This document shows positions 1 to 9,176 of a stretch of DNA of 64,000 bases, in pieces. The translations under genes were made by a program, and so were the position numbers. The stretch is from positions 434,001 to 498,000 of the forward strand of contig NZ_SNQG01000001.1 of NCBI RefSeq assembly GCF_004378255.1, read 5' to 3'. Every line of letters starts with the position of its first letter. Positions within the stretch are counted from its first letter, which is position 1. This stretch comes from Mucilaginibacter phyllosphaerae (lineage in GTDB: Bacteria > Bacteroidota > Bacteroidia > Sphingobacteriales > Sphingobacteriaceae). Under the pieces are notes generated by a model that was given only the letters and a program-made list of their open reading frames with translations, was not told the DNA's origin and made no database searches.

Positions 1-1217
1 GCCATAGTGCGGTCCATCAAATCAAAGGCAGAATCGGGCAGTCGGCGGTCTTTCATATAGCGTTTGGCCAGCCTCACACAATCCTTTACGGCGTCGCTGC
101 TTATTTTTAAACCGTGGTGCTCTTCATAATAAGGCACCAGTTTTTCCAGCATTTTTATTGCGGTATCTACATCCGGCTCATTTACCTGCAACACTTCAAA
201 CCGGCGGCTGAATGCCTGCTCGGGTTCGATTATTTTGCGGTATTCATCTATTGTTGTAGCGCCGATAACGGTTATTTCCCCTCGGGCCAGTTCAGGCTTC
301 AGCAGGTTACCCACACCGCCGCCTATGGGGCCTTTATTATCTAACAGCGTATGAATTTCATCTATAAATAAAATAGCCTTATCAAACTGTTTAATTTCTT
401 TCAGGATGTTTTTCAGGCGGTCTTCTATCTCGCCCTTGTAAGATGCCCCGGCAATAAGCGAACCAAGGTCAAGCTCAAACAAACTAACATTCAGCAAGGA
501 TTGCGGCACCTGGTTATTTACAATATCCAGGGCAAAGCCGTCTATCAGCGCGGTTTTACCTACACCCGCATCACCCGTAATAATTACATTGGGCTTGGTG
601 CGGCGGCTTAATATCTCCATAATCATCCGCGTTTCTTTATCGCGGCCAATAATGGGGTCAATCTTTCCCTGACGGGCCAGATCCGTACGGTCTACACAAT
701 ATTTAAACAATGCACCGGTAGACTTGCTTCCGCCTCCGTTATCGGCGCTGCCTGCTACGGGCGGGGCAATAGCATTCTGCATCCCCTCATCCTGTATATA
801 AACATCCAGCAGCTCTTTCTCTTTTACCGGGAATGATTTTAGCTGGCCGGCATCAAAACCAACATTAGGTTTTGTTAGTGCAATCAGCACACATATAGGC
901 GTAATGGCATCTAAACCAAGTTTAACGCGCACATTATCGGCCTCCTCAAAGGTTAGCTTAACGGCATCATTGCCCAGCATCTCGTCGGGCACGGTGATAG
1001 ATTGCGGGTACTCTTCCATCCGCACGTCGGCCCAATCGCTGATGTAAGCCGCATCCTTATCAATAGAAGTAAGAAAATTCCTTAAACCCACCTCCTGGTG
1101 CATTAGCCCCTTTAACAGGTGTGCCGGGCCAAATTCTTTGTGATGGTACTCTTTGGCTAAAGACTGTGCAACCCTTACCCCTGTTTTTACCGAATCGCTT
1201 AAACTTATTACACTCAT
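1..1217 (-). CDS. clpV: T6SS ATPase ClpV/TssH, N-terminal part (runs off the left edge)
   Basis: A AAA+ unfoldase of the ClpB/ClpV type that recycles contracted TssB/TssC sheaths in the cytoplasm. About 405 residues are visible; the C-terminal half lies outside the window. I translated it from the complement, starting at the ATG at 1217 (MSVISLSDSVKTGVRVAQSL). A Clp-N domain (about residues 1-150) is followed by AAA-1 with Walker A GDAGVGKTALIDG near residue 215, Walker B ILFIDEIHTLL near 280, and the FSRRFE arginine-finger region near 345. The gene starts 13 bp after the stop of the TssR-like gene, so it is the last visible gene of the minus-strand T6SS operon. The context separates ClpV from the housekeeping disaggregase ClpB; the domain alone would not. 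Confidence 0.88.
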   Translation of the reverse strand, partial: MSVISLSDSVKTGVRVAQSLAKEYHHKEFGPAHLLKGLMHQEVGLRNFLTSIDKDAAYISDWADVRMEEYPQSITVPDEMLGNDAVKLTFEEADNVRVKLGLDAITPICVLIALTKPNVGFDAGQLKSFPVKEKELLDVYIQDEGMQNAIAPPVAGSADNGGGSKSTGALFKYCVDRTDLARQGKIDPIIGRDKETRMIMEILSRRTKPNVIITGDAGVGKTALIDGFALDIVNNQVPQSLLNVSLFELDLGSLIAGASYKGEIEDRLKNILKEIKQFDKAILFIDEIHTLLDNKGPIGGGVGNLLKPELARGEITVIGATTIDEYRKIIEPEQAFSRRFEVLQVNEPDVDTAIKMLEKLVPYYEEHHGLKISSDAVKDCVRLAKRYMKDRRLPDSAFDLMDRTM

Positions 1218-1230
1218 GTTGTTGTGTTGA

Positions 1231-3603
1231 TTAGTTATTCCAGTTTGCCTGGGTTACGTAGTAATAAATTTGCCCGTTTGATACAAAATGCTGTTGCAGC
1301 AAGGCCTGCTGTTTGATTGTGTTACGGCATTTTATAAGATAATTGATGTATGCCTCAAACTGTGCCTGCGGCATTTTACCATCATCCTTAATATCTTTTA
1401 CCCTAAACCTGCCTAAGTTTTTATTAGCTGGCACAATAAGGCCTATTGTTTTGGTGATGTAATCGCTTATCAGCATCTCACCGATGGTTGATTTAGGGAG
1501 ATCTTTTAGCCCCATGTAGCTGCGCACGATATTGATGTAGTTTGAATATAACTTACTGCGGTAGTTACCCGCGTCCTGCTGCAGGTTTTCGCCTATCATC
1601 ATCGATAAAATATCCTGCATCTGTTTGTACTCGGCATCATTCAGTATCACTAAATATTGCAGCTGATTTGGGTTTTGTGCTACATAATTTGCAGGTAAAT
1701 TTGCCTGTAAAAAGTATTTGAACGCGTTGTGCGGCATGTCATCGCCCAGGCTATCGGGCACGGGGGCGGTAAACTGCGATGTTACCACCGGCTGCACATA
1801 GCGGTGTTCGCGGCCGGTAAGCCTAAAAACACTGTCTAAAGAATGTGTTTGGGTTTTAATATCTAATTGCGTTTCTGCCATCAGGCGCTTTACTGCCGCA
1901 TCCATTGCCTGGTTGGTTTTTACCACACCTTTTGGCGGGAAGATCACGGCGCCTTGTATGATACTGTTTTTTGGATAATCGAGGTAAAAAGAAACCGTAT
2001 CTGACAGCGATACATTAAACTGCTGCGTACTGGTAAGGCCTTCGCCAATTACCATCCGTTTCTTTTTATTATCGGCAAGCAACGTGGCCGATTGCGACAC
2101 CAGCTTACGCGCCTGGATCACAAAATCGTTGTAAATTGGGTTATAATCGCTGTATAACTGTATGGCCAGCAAGCGTGCATCAGAGGCGGCCATCTGGTAC
2201 GACAGATCTGTAAGATCATCTGCAGATGCATTGCCGGTACTGCCTATCAGCACAATCAGGTTAGTTTCGTTCTTATGATTTTTAAACATGTTTAATGCAC
2301 TGCGCATACCATCAAACACGGGCTGGCTGTTTGGTGCAGGCGAGCAGGCAGAGGTAACGGAGGCTTGCTTATCCAGGAATTTAACTACCCGGCGGTAATC
2401 GGCATTAAAAACTTCGCGCTCTACACCGCCCGTGGTGCAATTGGTTTGGCCGCGGTAAACAACAGCAGCATAACTTAACTGGTTGCCTTTATCATACATA
2501 TTGAATGTGTTTTCAAACGATTGTATAGTATTGGTTAAACCCGAGAAATAGTTGCGCATCGAGCTGCCGCCGTCTACAACAAAAACGATATTTATTTTAT
2601 GCGTGTTTCTGCGGATGTTGAGGTAATCCTGATAAGAAAGGTGGCCGCCTTTAATATTGATAATGCTGTTGTGCGATTTGTCATAAACATCGGTTGCAAC
2701 GCCAACCTGTAATTTACCGCTTTGGCTGTTAGTGCCCAATACCGGCAAGCTACGCAATAAAGGCTGATCCTGATCTATCAGCGGGTCAAAAACAAATGGG
2801 GTAGCCACGCCATTATAAGTTATGGCATTGTTGATAACGTTGGCGACAGAATCATCCGACTCGAAATTGCCATTAACTTTTGCCGAACCGATATACAGCC
2901 TGTTACCCCAGTTGTGCACGGCATCGGCAGGTAACCAGCCATAAATGCTGTGGGCGGCGCTGTCTGCAATCAGCTGCGCATCAGAACCAACTAAAACGGT
3001 TTTACCATCTGCAGATTTTTTATAAATATACAACAGCTGGTGCAGGGCCACCTTGGTTTTTTTATGCTCCAGTTCGGGCGAGTTATATACATACAGTGAA
3101 TCTGATTTATCAAAATAAATACGCGGCATGGTTAGCGGCCCCTTGCCTGATGCTATGGCGATTGATTTTTCGGCATAACCGGTAGCAGGGCTTACGTAAG
3201 CCGATTGCCAGAGCAGCATTTTATCTACACTTATCCAGCCGTAACTCAGGGCGGCTTTTTTATTCGTAAGTTTACGCCCCTGCACTATGCCGGGCTGATA
3301 TTTGATAAGTTTGATGTAACCGTTTTTTACTTCGCTAACATAAAAAGGCTCCATAAAGGCTATCTTTTTCATCACCAATGAGCCACCCGGTGCGGTGTAG
3401 GTATAGTTTTCTGCACGGTCGGAAAACACGATCCAGGGCAGGGATGATTTCTGGCCGTCATCGTGTATATTGGTTTTACTGTTTGGTTTTTCAAACGCTA
3501 CCGGAAGGGTTTGGACTTTTTTGCCAAATGATACCGGCGACTGTGCACTGGCTGCCAGCGTTGTAAATATGGTTAAAACGTATAGGATGTTTTTCATGAT
3601 CAT
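1231..3603 (-). CDS. tssR: T6SSiii membrane-complex protein TssR
   Basis: A large secreted protein (790 aa) matching TssR of the Bacteroidota T6SS, where tssNQOPR replaces the TssJLM membrane complex of Pseudomonadota. An N-terminal signal peptide (ILYVLTIFTTLAASAQ) predicts a periplasmic location. A central von Willebrand A-like segment begins around residue 340 with VFVVDGGSSMRNYF, a MIDAS-like motif whose middle serine is glycine. Met3 (3597) is an equally good start because the signal peptide begins right after it. It lies 14 bp after the PKD-protein gene and 13 bp before clpV, so the operon arrangement is clear. Assignment rests on size, position and the VWA-like fold; I could not run a profile search. 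Confidence 0.72.
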   Translation of the reverse strand: MIMKNILYVLTIFTTLAASAQSPVSFGKKVQTLPVAFEKPNSKTNIHDDGQKSSLPWIVFSDRAENYTYTAPGGSLVMKKIAFMEPFYVSEVKNGYIKLIKYQPGIVQGRKLTNKKAALSYGWISVDKMLLWQSAYVSPATGYAEKSIAIASGKGPLTMPRIYFDKSDSLYVYNSPELEHKKTKVALHQLLYIYKKSADGKTVLVGSDAQLIADSAAHSIYGWLPADAVHNWGNRLYIGSAKVNGNFESDDSVANVINNAITYNGVATPFVFDPLIDQDQPLLRSLPVLGTNSQSGKLQVGVATDVYDKSHNSIINIKGGHLSYQDYLNIRRNTHKINIVFVVDGGSSMRNYFSGLTNTIQSFENTFNMYDKGNQLSYAAVVYRGQTNCTTGGVEREVFNADYRRVVKFLDKQASVTSACSPAPNSQPVFDGMRSALNMFKNHKNETNLIVLIGSTGNASADDLTDLSYQMAASDARLLAIQLYSDYNPIYNDFVIQARKLVSQSATLLADNKKKRMVIGEGLTSTQQFNVSLSDTVSFYLDYPKNSIIQGAVIFPPKGVVKTNQAMDAAVKRLMAETQLDIKTQTHSLDSVFRLTGREHRYVQPVVTSQFTAPVPDSLGDDMPHNAFKYFLQANLPANYVAQNPNQLQYLVILNDAEYKQMQDILSMMIGENLQQDAGNYRSKLYSNYINIVRSYMGLKDLPKSTIGEMLISDYITKTIGLIVPANKNLGRFRVKDIKDDGKMPQAQFEAYINYLIKCRNTIKQQALLQQHFVSNGQIYYYVTQANWNN

Positions 3604-3617
3604 AAGGGATAGACGGA

Positions 3618-4580
3618 TTATTTAGTACGTTTAATAGCTGCGCCCGATGTTGAAGAATGCTGTTTAACGGTTAACAGGCTGGAGCAGGTAGATTTTGGCT
3701 TAAGCGTAACCTGGGCCTCATCAATACTTATACCGCCGCCAAAAGTAAGGCGCATGCAATACGAGTAAAAATCGGTTTGTTTTCTGTCTCCGTTCGTATC
3801 CAGGTTTACGGTTACCTTTTCATCGCCGCAAAAGTATTTATTAACCAGGTAGTAGTAATGGGTGTTAAAATCTGCCCCGTTGGCTATTGCCTGTAAATGC
3901 GCCCTGATATCATCTATCACCTTACGCTCCCCTTCGCCGGGGGCTACAATGGCGTTAACAGTAGAATCCGGATTAGTGATCCGGATCTTGTGATAAACCG
4001 GGTGGCTGCCATTATCTGCACTTAGCCTTACAAAATAAGTGCCCGGGTTATGATACGTATAAAGCGCGGTAGGGCCTTTAATATCCACCCGCCCCGTTTC
4101 GCCGAAAGACCATTCGTAGATGCGGGCATTTCCCTGTGCTTCAAGCCTTACCTCCTCGTTAACAATACCCTGTGTTGGGCCGTTAACGGTAAGCAGGGTA
4201 TCTTTTAACAACTGTGCTATGGTATCTTTAACGTTAATAGGGAATTGCTGCTGCAGCTTGCCATCTACGGTTAGCCTTACAATGTAGGCCCCTGTTTTTT
4301 TGAAACGGTAAGCACCATTCTGCTTATCAGAACGGTCGCCGTTACCAAATTCCCAAAGCCAGCTTTTAGCATTGTCGGTATTGTCTGAATAAACCAGGTC
4401 TTCGTTAATGGCAATTTCATCCTTTAGTATCCTGGCGTTTACATTGCGCTTATCAAAAAGCGAGCTTTTGAATAAAAAAATAAGGCCGGCTAATAGCAGG
4501 ATGCTTACCACTATATAAAGGAAAATATAGTTTTGCCTGTTTGTGTTAACCGGTCGGCCGCTGTTATAATCTTCTTGCAT
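3618..4580 (-). CDS. T6SSiii membrane-complex protein with PKD-like domains (TssP candidate)
   Basis: 320 aa with one N-terminal transmembrane segment (about residues 20-38, YIFLYIVVSILLLAGLIFLF) and a periplasmic part. Two PKD-type beta-sandwich repeats are visible, at about residues 60-105 (WLWEFGNGD, then YIVRLTVDG) and 145-190 (YEWSFGETG, then YFVRLSADNG). A C-terminal region of about 110 residues has two cysteines (YFCGDEKV and YSYCMRLTF) and is unassigned. It is 36 bp downstream of a small TssO-family-like gene and 14 bp upstream of tssR. The published order tssN-Q-O-P-R would make this TssP. I am confident that it is an anchored membrane-complex component and less sure of the letter. 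Confidence 0.6.
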   Translation of the reverse strand: MQEDYNSGRPVNTNRQNYIFLYIVVSILLLAGLIFLFKSSLFDKRNVNARILKDEIAINEDLVYSDNTDNAKSWLWEFGNGDRSDKQNGAYRFKKTGAYIVRLTVDGKLQQQFPINVKDTIAQLLKDTLLTVNGPTQGIVNEEVRLEAQGNARIYEWSFGETGRVDIKGPTALYTYHNPGTYFVRLSADNGSHPVYHKIRITNPDSTVNAIVAPGEGERKVIDDIRAHLQAIANGADFNTHYYYLVNKYFCGDEKVTVNLDTNGDRKQTDFYSYCMRLTFGGGISIDEAQVTLKPKSTCSSLLTVKQHSSTSGAAIKRTK

Positions 4581-4616
4581 TGGTTTAAGGTGCTTGTTTA
4601 ACGGATGGAATTTATT

Positions 4617-5108
4617 TTATCGGCCTGCAGCGCTCATGTTTTGCTGCAGTTGCCTGGTAGAAAGTTTACAATCATCTAAAAGTTTATTAATGCGGCTGAT
4701 ATCGCCGTAGTTCCCCCTAAGTTCGCGTTTATCATAAAACAGGCTTTCGGGCACTTTTGAGGCATATATAAAGCATTTGTAGCGGGTATCATAAGGCCTG
4801 CTGTTGTAGTAAGACCGTATGGCCGTAATAGAATTTTTTATATCATTCTCTAAAAACAGCGCCTGCACATCGGGGTTAAACTTTACTATGCGCGCATAGG
4901 TGGTATCAATTGCGGGCATTGCCTCGGCAACCATACCTTCAAAACGGTCTTCTTCTGCTATGCGCCTGGCAAACTCCGCCTTAGATATATTGCTGTTATT
5001 TTGATAATTATAAAACAGCGCGGTACATAACACCCCTGCCGTGAACAGGAATAATGCCATAAAGAATAAAAATTTTTCTCGTTTTTCTTTTATACTAAAT
5101 TTCATCAT
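4617..5108 (-). CDS. T6SSiii small membrane protein, TssO-family-like
   Basis: 163 aa with a basic N-terminus (KEKREKF), one transmembrane helix at about residues 13-33 (FLFFMALFLFTAGVLCTALFY) cited here by its position, and a mostly helical periplasmic domain. The layout of short basic tail, single helix and periplasmic domain fits TssO of Bacteroidota T6SS. It is separated by 5 bp from the preceding membrane-protein gene and 36 bp from the PKD protein, so the four genes are surely co-transcribed. It could be TssO, with the upstream gene as TssQ, or the reverse. No enzymatic motif is visible. Confidence 0.55.
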   Translation of the reverse strand: MMKFSIKEKREKFLFFMALFLFTAGVLCTALFYNYQNNSNISKAEFARRIAEEDRFEGMVAEAMPAIDTTYARIVKFNPDVQALFLENDIKNSITAIRSYYNSRPYDTRYKCFIYASKVPESLFYDKRELRGNYGDISRINKLLDDCKLSTRQLQQNMSAAGR

Positions 5109-5113
5109 AGCGG

Positions 5114-5632
5114 TTACCTCCCAAATCGTCCTTTAATTTTATTAACTGCCGAAGTGTTGGTTCTGTTACAGGATGCCAGCTGCGAGCGCAGGCTTTCGAT
5201 CTGGAAACGGGTTGTGAACAACGAATCTTTAACATTTGCAGCAACAGATATATTATCACTAAGCTTTTTGTACAGTTCAAAGCTTTTTAAACCGGTTGAA
5301 TTTTCTTGCAGCTTCCCCTGGATCTTAAGGTTTGCTTCCTGGATATCGTTTAACAGCAGGCTTTGATTGTTAAGTTCCTCCGAATTCATTTTTGTGAACT
5401 GCGATAACTGCTGCATTCGCTGTAAAATAATATCGAAGTTATTGTTGATATCGTTGCGGATGGCGATCATCCTGTCCGACTCTTTTACCCGCTGGTTAAG
5501 CAATACCACCTCGCGGTTAGTTGTTATAAAGAAAAAAAATACGATAAGTATGCTGAAAGCTACAACGAGTATAAAGTAGATAATAAAATTGATATAGGAT
5601 CGGCGTAGATCGGTATTGTTAACTGGCTTCAT
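5114..5632 (-). CDS. T6SSiii membrane protein with coiled coil (TssO/TssQ candidate)
   Basis: 172 aa with one N-terminal transmembrane segment (about residues 12-36, rich in I, F and V) and a long polar helical region, residues about 40-150, with heptad-like hydrophobic spacing that suggests a periplasmic coiled coil. The C-terminus is basic. It is the first gene of the minus-strand T6SS operon and reads away from tssE across a 203-bp divergent spacer. No lipobox is present, so this is an inner-membrane anchored protein rather than a lipoprotein. By gene order it would be TssQ and by architecture TssO; I leave the symbol open. Confidence 0.52.
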   Translation of the reverse strand: MKPVNNTDLRRSYINFIIYFILVVAFSILIVFFFFITTNREVVLLNQRVKESDRMIAIRNDINNNFDIILQRMQQLSQFTKMNSEELNNQSLLLNDIQEANLKIQGKLQENSTGLKSFELYKKLSDNISVAANVKDSLFTTRFQIESLRSQLASCNRTNTSAVNKIKGRFGR

Positions 5633-5680
5633 TAATATGAATTAATAACGGTTTAGTAATAAATTCAACCCTCCAGCACA

Positions 5681-5710
5681 TAAGGTGTTATTGAGGAAAA
5701 CAACACCTTA
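5681..5710. promoter_or_regulatory. Perfect 9-bp inverted repeat in the divergent T6SS promoter region
   Basis: TAAGGTGTT (5681-5689) and AACACCTTA (5702-5710) are exact reverse complements whose starts are 21 bp apart, about two helical turns. They lie in the 203-bp spacer between the minus-strand membrane-complex operon (first codon at 5632) and tssE (5836). Neither side is followed by a T-run, so an operator is more likely than an intrinsic terminator. Which regulator would bind is unknown. Further toward tssE the box AACTTTTG differs at one base from the Bacteroidota -7 consensus TAnnTTTG. Confidence 0.45.
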
Positions 5711-5835
5711 ACAGTTATTAATTCTTTGCACAACCAATAACTTTCAACCCACACGAATGTTTATACAACTATTTAAGAAAACTTTTGTTTACAATTAGGT
5801 TAAAATAAACTTACAGTTATAAATCATCCTTTAAT

Positions 5836-6270
5836 ATGCCGAGCCCGCTCTATAAAAAACCTTTCCGCCTTAACCAGATATTTCAGGGTCAAGATCTTGA
5901 AAAACAGGATGTTGGGGCATCAATTTCTCAATATATAGAATTGATCATATTTACCCGTTATGGCGAGCACCGATACAAACCCGACTTTGGCTGCGAGATA
6001 TGGGACCTTGATTTTGAGCTGATCATCAGCGAAAGTATGTGGGAAGAAAAACTGCGGCAGTCGCTTTTAAGCTCTATTAAACAGCACGAACAGCGTATTT
6101 ATGATGTACAGCTTGATGTGCGCATTAAAGAAGTTAACAAATTTTATCCGTTAAGAAACGTAAGCGAAATAAAAAAGAGGGTTGAAATTGTTGTGAGCGG
6201 CAAAATGCAGCAAACCGGCGAAAACTATACCTTCTCCACATCGTTATACCTAAGCCCTTTATCAGCCTGA
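5836..6270 (+). CDS. tssE: T6SS baseplate protein TssE (gp25/GPW family)
   Basis: 144 aa, the usual size for the gp25-like wedge protein that links the baseplate to the sheath. The first half carries the family pattern around YGEHRYKPDFGCEIWDLDFE (residues about 43-62), and the C-terminal half is the beta-rich domain that copies phage T4 gp25. It acts in the cytoplasm at the inner-membrane-docked baseplate. It is the first gene of a plus-strand unit, separated by 7 bp from tssF, as expected for baseplate partners. The start at 5836 is the only reasonable ATG before the conserved region. Confidence 0.85.
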   Translation: MPSPLYKKPFRLNQIFQGQDLEKQDVGASISQYIELIIFTRYGEHRYKPDFGCEIWDLDFELIISESMWEEKLRQSLLSSIKQHEQRIYDVQLDVRIKEVNKFYPLRNVSEIKKRVEIVVSGKMQQTGENYTFSTSLYLSPLSA

Positions 6271-6277
6271 GCATTAT

Positions 6278-8128
6278 ATGAGCAACATTTTTTTTAACAC
6301 CAAAGAGGATATCCGTACGCGTATGCTGCGTAACGCAATGGATTATTGGGGTACTACCAATATCAACGATATCGACCCGATGGTGAAGCTGTTGATAGAA
6401 GCCCTAAGCACCGAGTTATTTAACGTATCAAACGATGTAAAAAATCTGGAGAACCGGGTTCTCAGCAAAATATCGCGCATATTGGCTTCAGATTATTTAA
6501 CCTCGGCATTACCGGCACATGCCATATTAAAGGCGCAGCCCATAGAGGCAAAAGAGGTGATTAACCCAAACAATCATTTTATTTACAAAAGGCCAGCAAC
6601 CAAAGAAAACACCAAAGCCGAAGAATTGCAGGTGTTTTTTTCGCCGGCGGGCGAACTCGAACTTTTCAACACAGCTATTCGCTATACCGCCAGCGGGCGC
6701 ACTATTTACGAAACGGATGATGCAATGCACAAAAACACCTTGCTAACTGCACCGGCCAACCTTAACACCCAGGCAAACGTGCTTTGGCTGGGTTTAGATT
6801 GCGCGCCATCCCTGAATAATTTACAAAACCTCGCCCTGTTTTTTGAATGGCCGGAGTATTCTGCCAACAGCGACCTTTATAATTTATTATCTGTAGTAAA
6901 GTGCCACATGGGCAACAACGAGTTGCAAACGCAACCCGGCCTTGTTTATAAAGAAGACGCCGAAGCGGCTAACCGCCCTGTTTTTTACGAGCAAAATGTA
7001 ATTAACCTGATAACCCGCGATGTTAAAAGTTATTATACCAACCGGTTTATATCCTTAACAGATACCGCATTGCAGGATATAAGCAGCCAAAAACAGCCTT
7101 ACCCCGATGAATTTGCCGAGCAGTTTAGCAATAATGAGCTATCTGTGCTTAGGCCGTGCCTGTGGCTAAAGCTTACCTTCCCGGCGGCCATATCTGCCGC
7201 CGTGATAGATGAGCTGCAGGTATCGGTAAACTGTGTGCCGGTAATAAACAGAAGGCGGCACGAACAAAAATACAGGCTACGGGAGGTAAACAACATCATA
7301 CCGATAAAGGTAGCGGCAAATGATCATTTTTTATCTGTAAAAGAACTGTTTGATGACCGCAGTATCTATTACAGCGAGATCCCATACACACAGGCAACCC
7401 AAAGTTTTGAGGGCAGCTATACCATACGCAACGGCGGGGCCGAACGTTTTGACCCGCGCAACGCACAGCAAATTATAGAATATTTATTTGAGTTGCTGCG
7501 CGATGAAAAGGCTGCCTTTGCCAGTTATGGCAGCGATTTTTTGAATAACATACTTAAAACGCTTGAGCAAAACCTGGCGCTTATCGAAAAAAAATCAAAG
7601 CTGGCAGAAAATAGCAGTGAACTGAATAATTATCTGATTGTAAAACCGGGTGCAAAGGCAAGCATGCTTTACCTGCAATACTGGACAACCCTTGCTGATA
7701 ATGCCAACCACATCCGCCGCGGATCGCGCCTGCAACAGTTTGAGGCTATGAAGATAAAGGCAGAAAGTTTACGCCTGATGACCGGCAGCATTGGCGGCCG
7801 CAACAGTTTGGGCGCAACAGAACGCATACAAGCCTATAAATATGGCCTTACGACAAAAGACAGGATAGTTACCCAGGCCGACCTGGTGAGCTATTGCTTT
7901 TATGAGCTTGGCAATAAAATAACCAATGTAAAAATTGGCAAAGGCCTGATGGTATCTGCCAACCCAAAAGAAGGGTTTACCAAAACAGTGGATATTTTTT
8001 TAGAACCGGCCCCCAACCTGCAATTAGCCACCGATGACTGGGATACGTTGCTCACTTTACTAAAATCTAAAATTACAAGCCGTAGCGTTATCAATGCAAA
8101 TTACAGGCTGTTTATAGGCGCTAATTAA
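6278..8128 (+). CDS. tssF: T6SS baseplate protein TssF
   Basis: 616 aa, in the size range of TssF (VasA family), the large wedge protein that forms a TssF2-TssG heterotrimer around TssK. The N-terminus resembles TssF openings: an aromatic segment (MRNAMDYWG region) followed by a helical stretch with IEALSTELFNVSNDVKNLE. The C-terminal part (GSIGGRNSLGATERIQAYKY, near residue 510) resembles phage gp6-like baseplate domains. It follows tssE by 7 bp. Its stop codon shares the tetranucleotide TTAA (8125-8128) with the stop of the opposing tssG gene, so the two baseplate partners are convergent here. Confidence 0.82.
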   Translation: MSNIFFNTKEDIRTRMLRNAMDYWGTTNINDIDPMVKLLIEALSTELFNVSNDVKNLENRVLSKISRILASDYLTSALPAHAILKAQPIEAKEVINPNNHFIYKRPATKENTKAEELQVFFSPAGELELFNTAIRYTASGRTIYETDDAMHKNTLLTAPANLNTQANVLWLGLDCAPSLNNLQNLALFFEWPEYSANSDLYNLLSVVKCHMGNNELQTQPGLVYKEDAEAANRPVFYEQNVINLITRDVKSYYTNRFISLTDTALQDISSQKQPYPDEFAEQFSNNELSVLRPCLWLKLTFPAAISAAVIDELQVSVNCVPVINRRRHEQKYRLREVNNIIPIKVAANDHFLSVKELFDDRSIYYSEIPYTQATQSFEGSYTIRNGGAERFDPRNAQQIIEYLFELLRDEKAAFASYGSDFLNNILKTLEQNLALIEKKSKLAENSSELNNYLIVKPGAKASMLYLQYWTTLADNANHIRRGSRLQQFEAMKIKAESLRLMTGSIGGRNSLGATERIQAYKYGLTTKDRIVTQADLVSYCFYELGNKITNVKIGKGLMVSANPKEGFTKTVDIFLEPAPNLQLATDDWDTLLTLLKSKITSRSVINANYRLFIGAN

Positions 8129-9063
8129 ACGCCAAGGTAGGTTGTAAAGCCCAGGCAGGCATTCTCGGCATCAAATCCCAATACCATTTTCTGGTCGTCG
8201 GGGCCAACAAGGTAGCTGGTATTAACCGTTGTAGATAAAGGTATAAAGTATGATAACAGCACATCAAGCGCCTCTGCAGAACGCGTGCCCGGTAAAAACG
8301 ACAGCATTTGGGCGGCGGTAAGCGGCCCTATATTAATAATAAGCTCTTGTTCCTGCTCGTAAACCTGCCCTGCTATAAAGTTTACGCCTAATACGCCGGT
8401 ACCCAGTTTGGTCTCTAAGGCCTTCATTTCCTGAGGTGGTGCTGTATTTGTGCATAACTGGTATTGCATATCAACATTAACTTTAAACATAATGCTGAGT
8501 ATATTACTGATGAAAGGCAGATTATTGCGCTGCTCGTGTATCACCGGCAATACATGCATTAATATCAGCATCTGCCCGTTATCAAAGCACTTAAACTCCT
8601 GCCACTCTTTTAAAAATATGTTAACCAGCTCGTGATAGGTACTTTTTTTATCCAGCCGGCTTTCATACAGTTCAATAATGGTACGTGTGTGGTAAAGTTC
8701 GGCCTCTAAGGGTGCAAAAAAAGCGCGGGCCTGTTTTTCTTCTTCCCGGCGTATGGCAATATCCTTGATCATTGCCTGCTCGGTTATCATAACGCTTGAT
8801 GCCGGGGGCTGGTGAAACAATCCCTCGGGCAGCATATCATACAAGCCTTCCCTGTTAACGTGTATAGCCAGCATTTGCCGGTTGCGGTATTCGGATGTAT
8901 AATTACTTACCTCGCTTATATCTTTGGCGTAGGCGCGTTGCTGGGGGCCGGCAGGCAAAATAATAACATCGTCGGCACTTATAAGTCCCTGCTCAATCAA
9001 TTCGGCGGCAAGTGTTACTGCTTTATAATCGGTATCAAGTTGATTAGGTTGTTTAAGTATCAT
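8125..9063 (-). CDS. tssG: T6SS baseplate protein TssG
   Basis: 312 aa matching TssG by the N-terminal region around residues 75-85 (YDMLPEGLFHQPP), a feature I associate with Bacteroidota TssG, and by the C-terminal pattern GPLTAAQMLSFLPG that resembles the gp53-like end of the family. It joins TssF in the baseplate wedge. It is transcribed against tssF (4-bp stop overlap) and divergently from tssN (113-bp spacer), so it is expressed as a single-gene unit. Proteobacterial tssG normally follows tssF on the same strand; here an inversion has separated them. Confidence 0.75.
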   Translation of the reverse strand: MILKQPNQLDTDYKAVTLAAELIEQGLISADDVIILPAGPQQRAYAKDISEVSNYTSEYRNRQMLAIHVNREGLYDMLPEGLFHQPPASSVMITEQAMIKDIAIRREEEKQARAFFAPLEAELYHTRTIIELYESRLDKKSTYHELVNIFLKEWQEFKCFDNGQMLILMHVLPVIHEQRNNLPFISNILSIMFKVNVDMQYQLCTNTAPPQEMKALETKLGTGVLGVNFIAGQVYEQEQELIINIGPLTAAQMLSFLPGTRSAEALDVLLSYFIPLSTTVNTSYLVGPDDQKMVLGFDAENACLGFTTYLGV

Positions 9064-9176
9064 TTTAGCTTTTTTACGATGCTTTATAAAACAATAACCC
9101 CAATTATTGGTAATTGATTAGACAAAGTTCAATTTTATTTTAAGAACTGTTTTTTGATACCGAACCTATAACTTTT

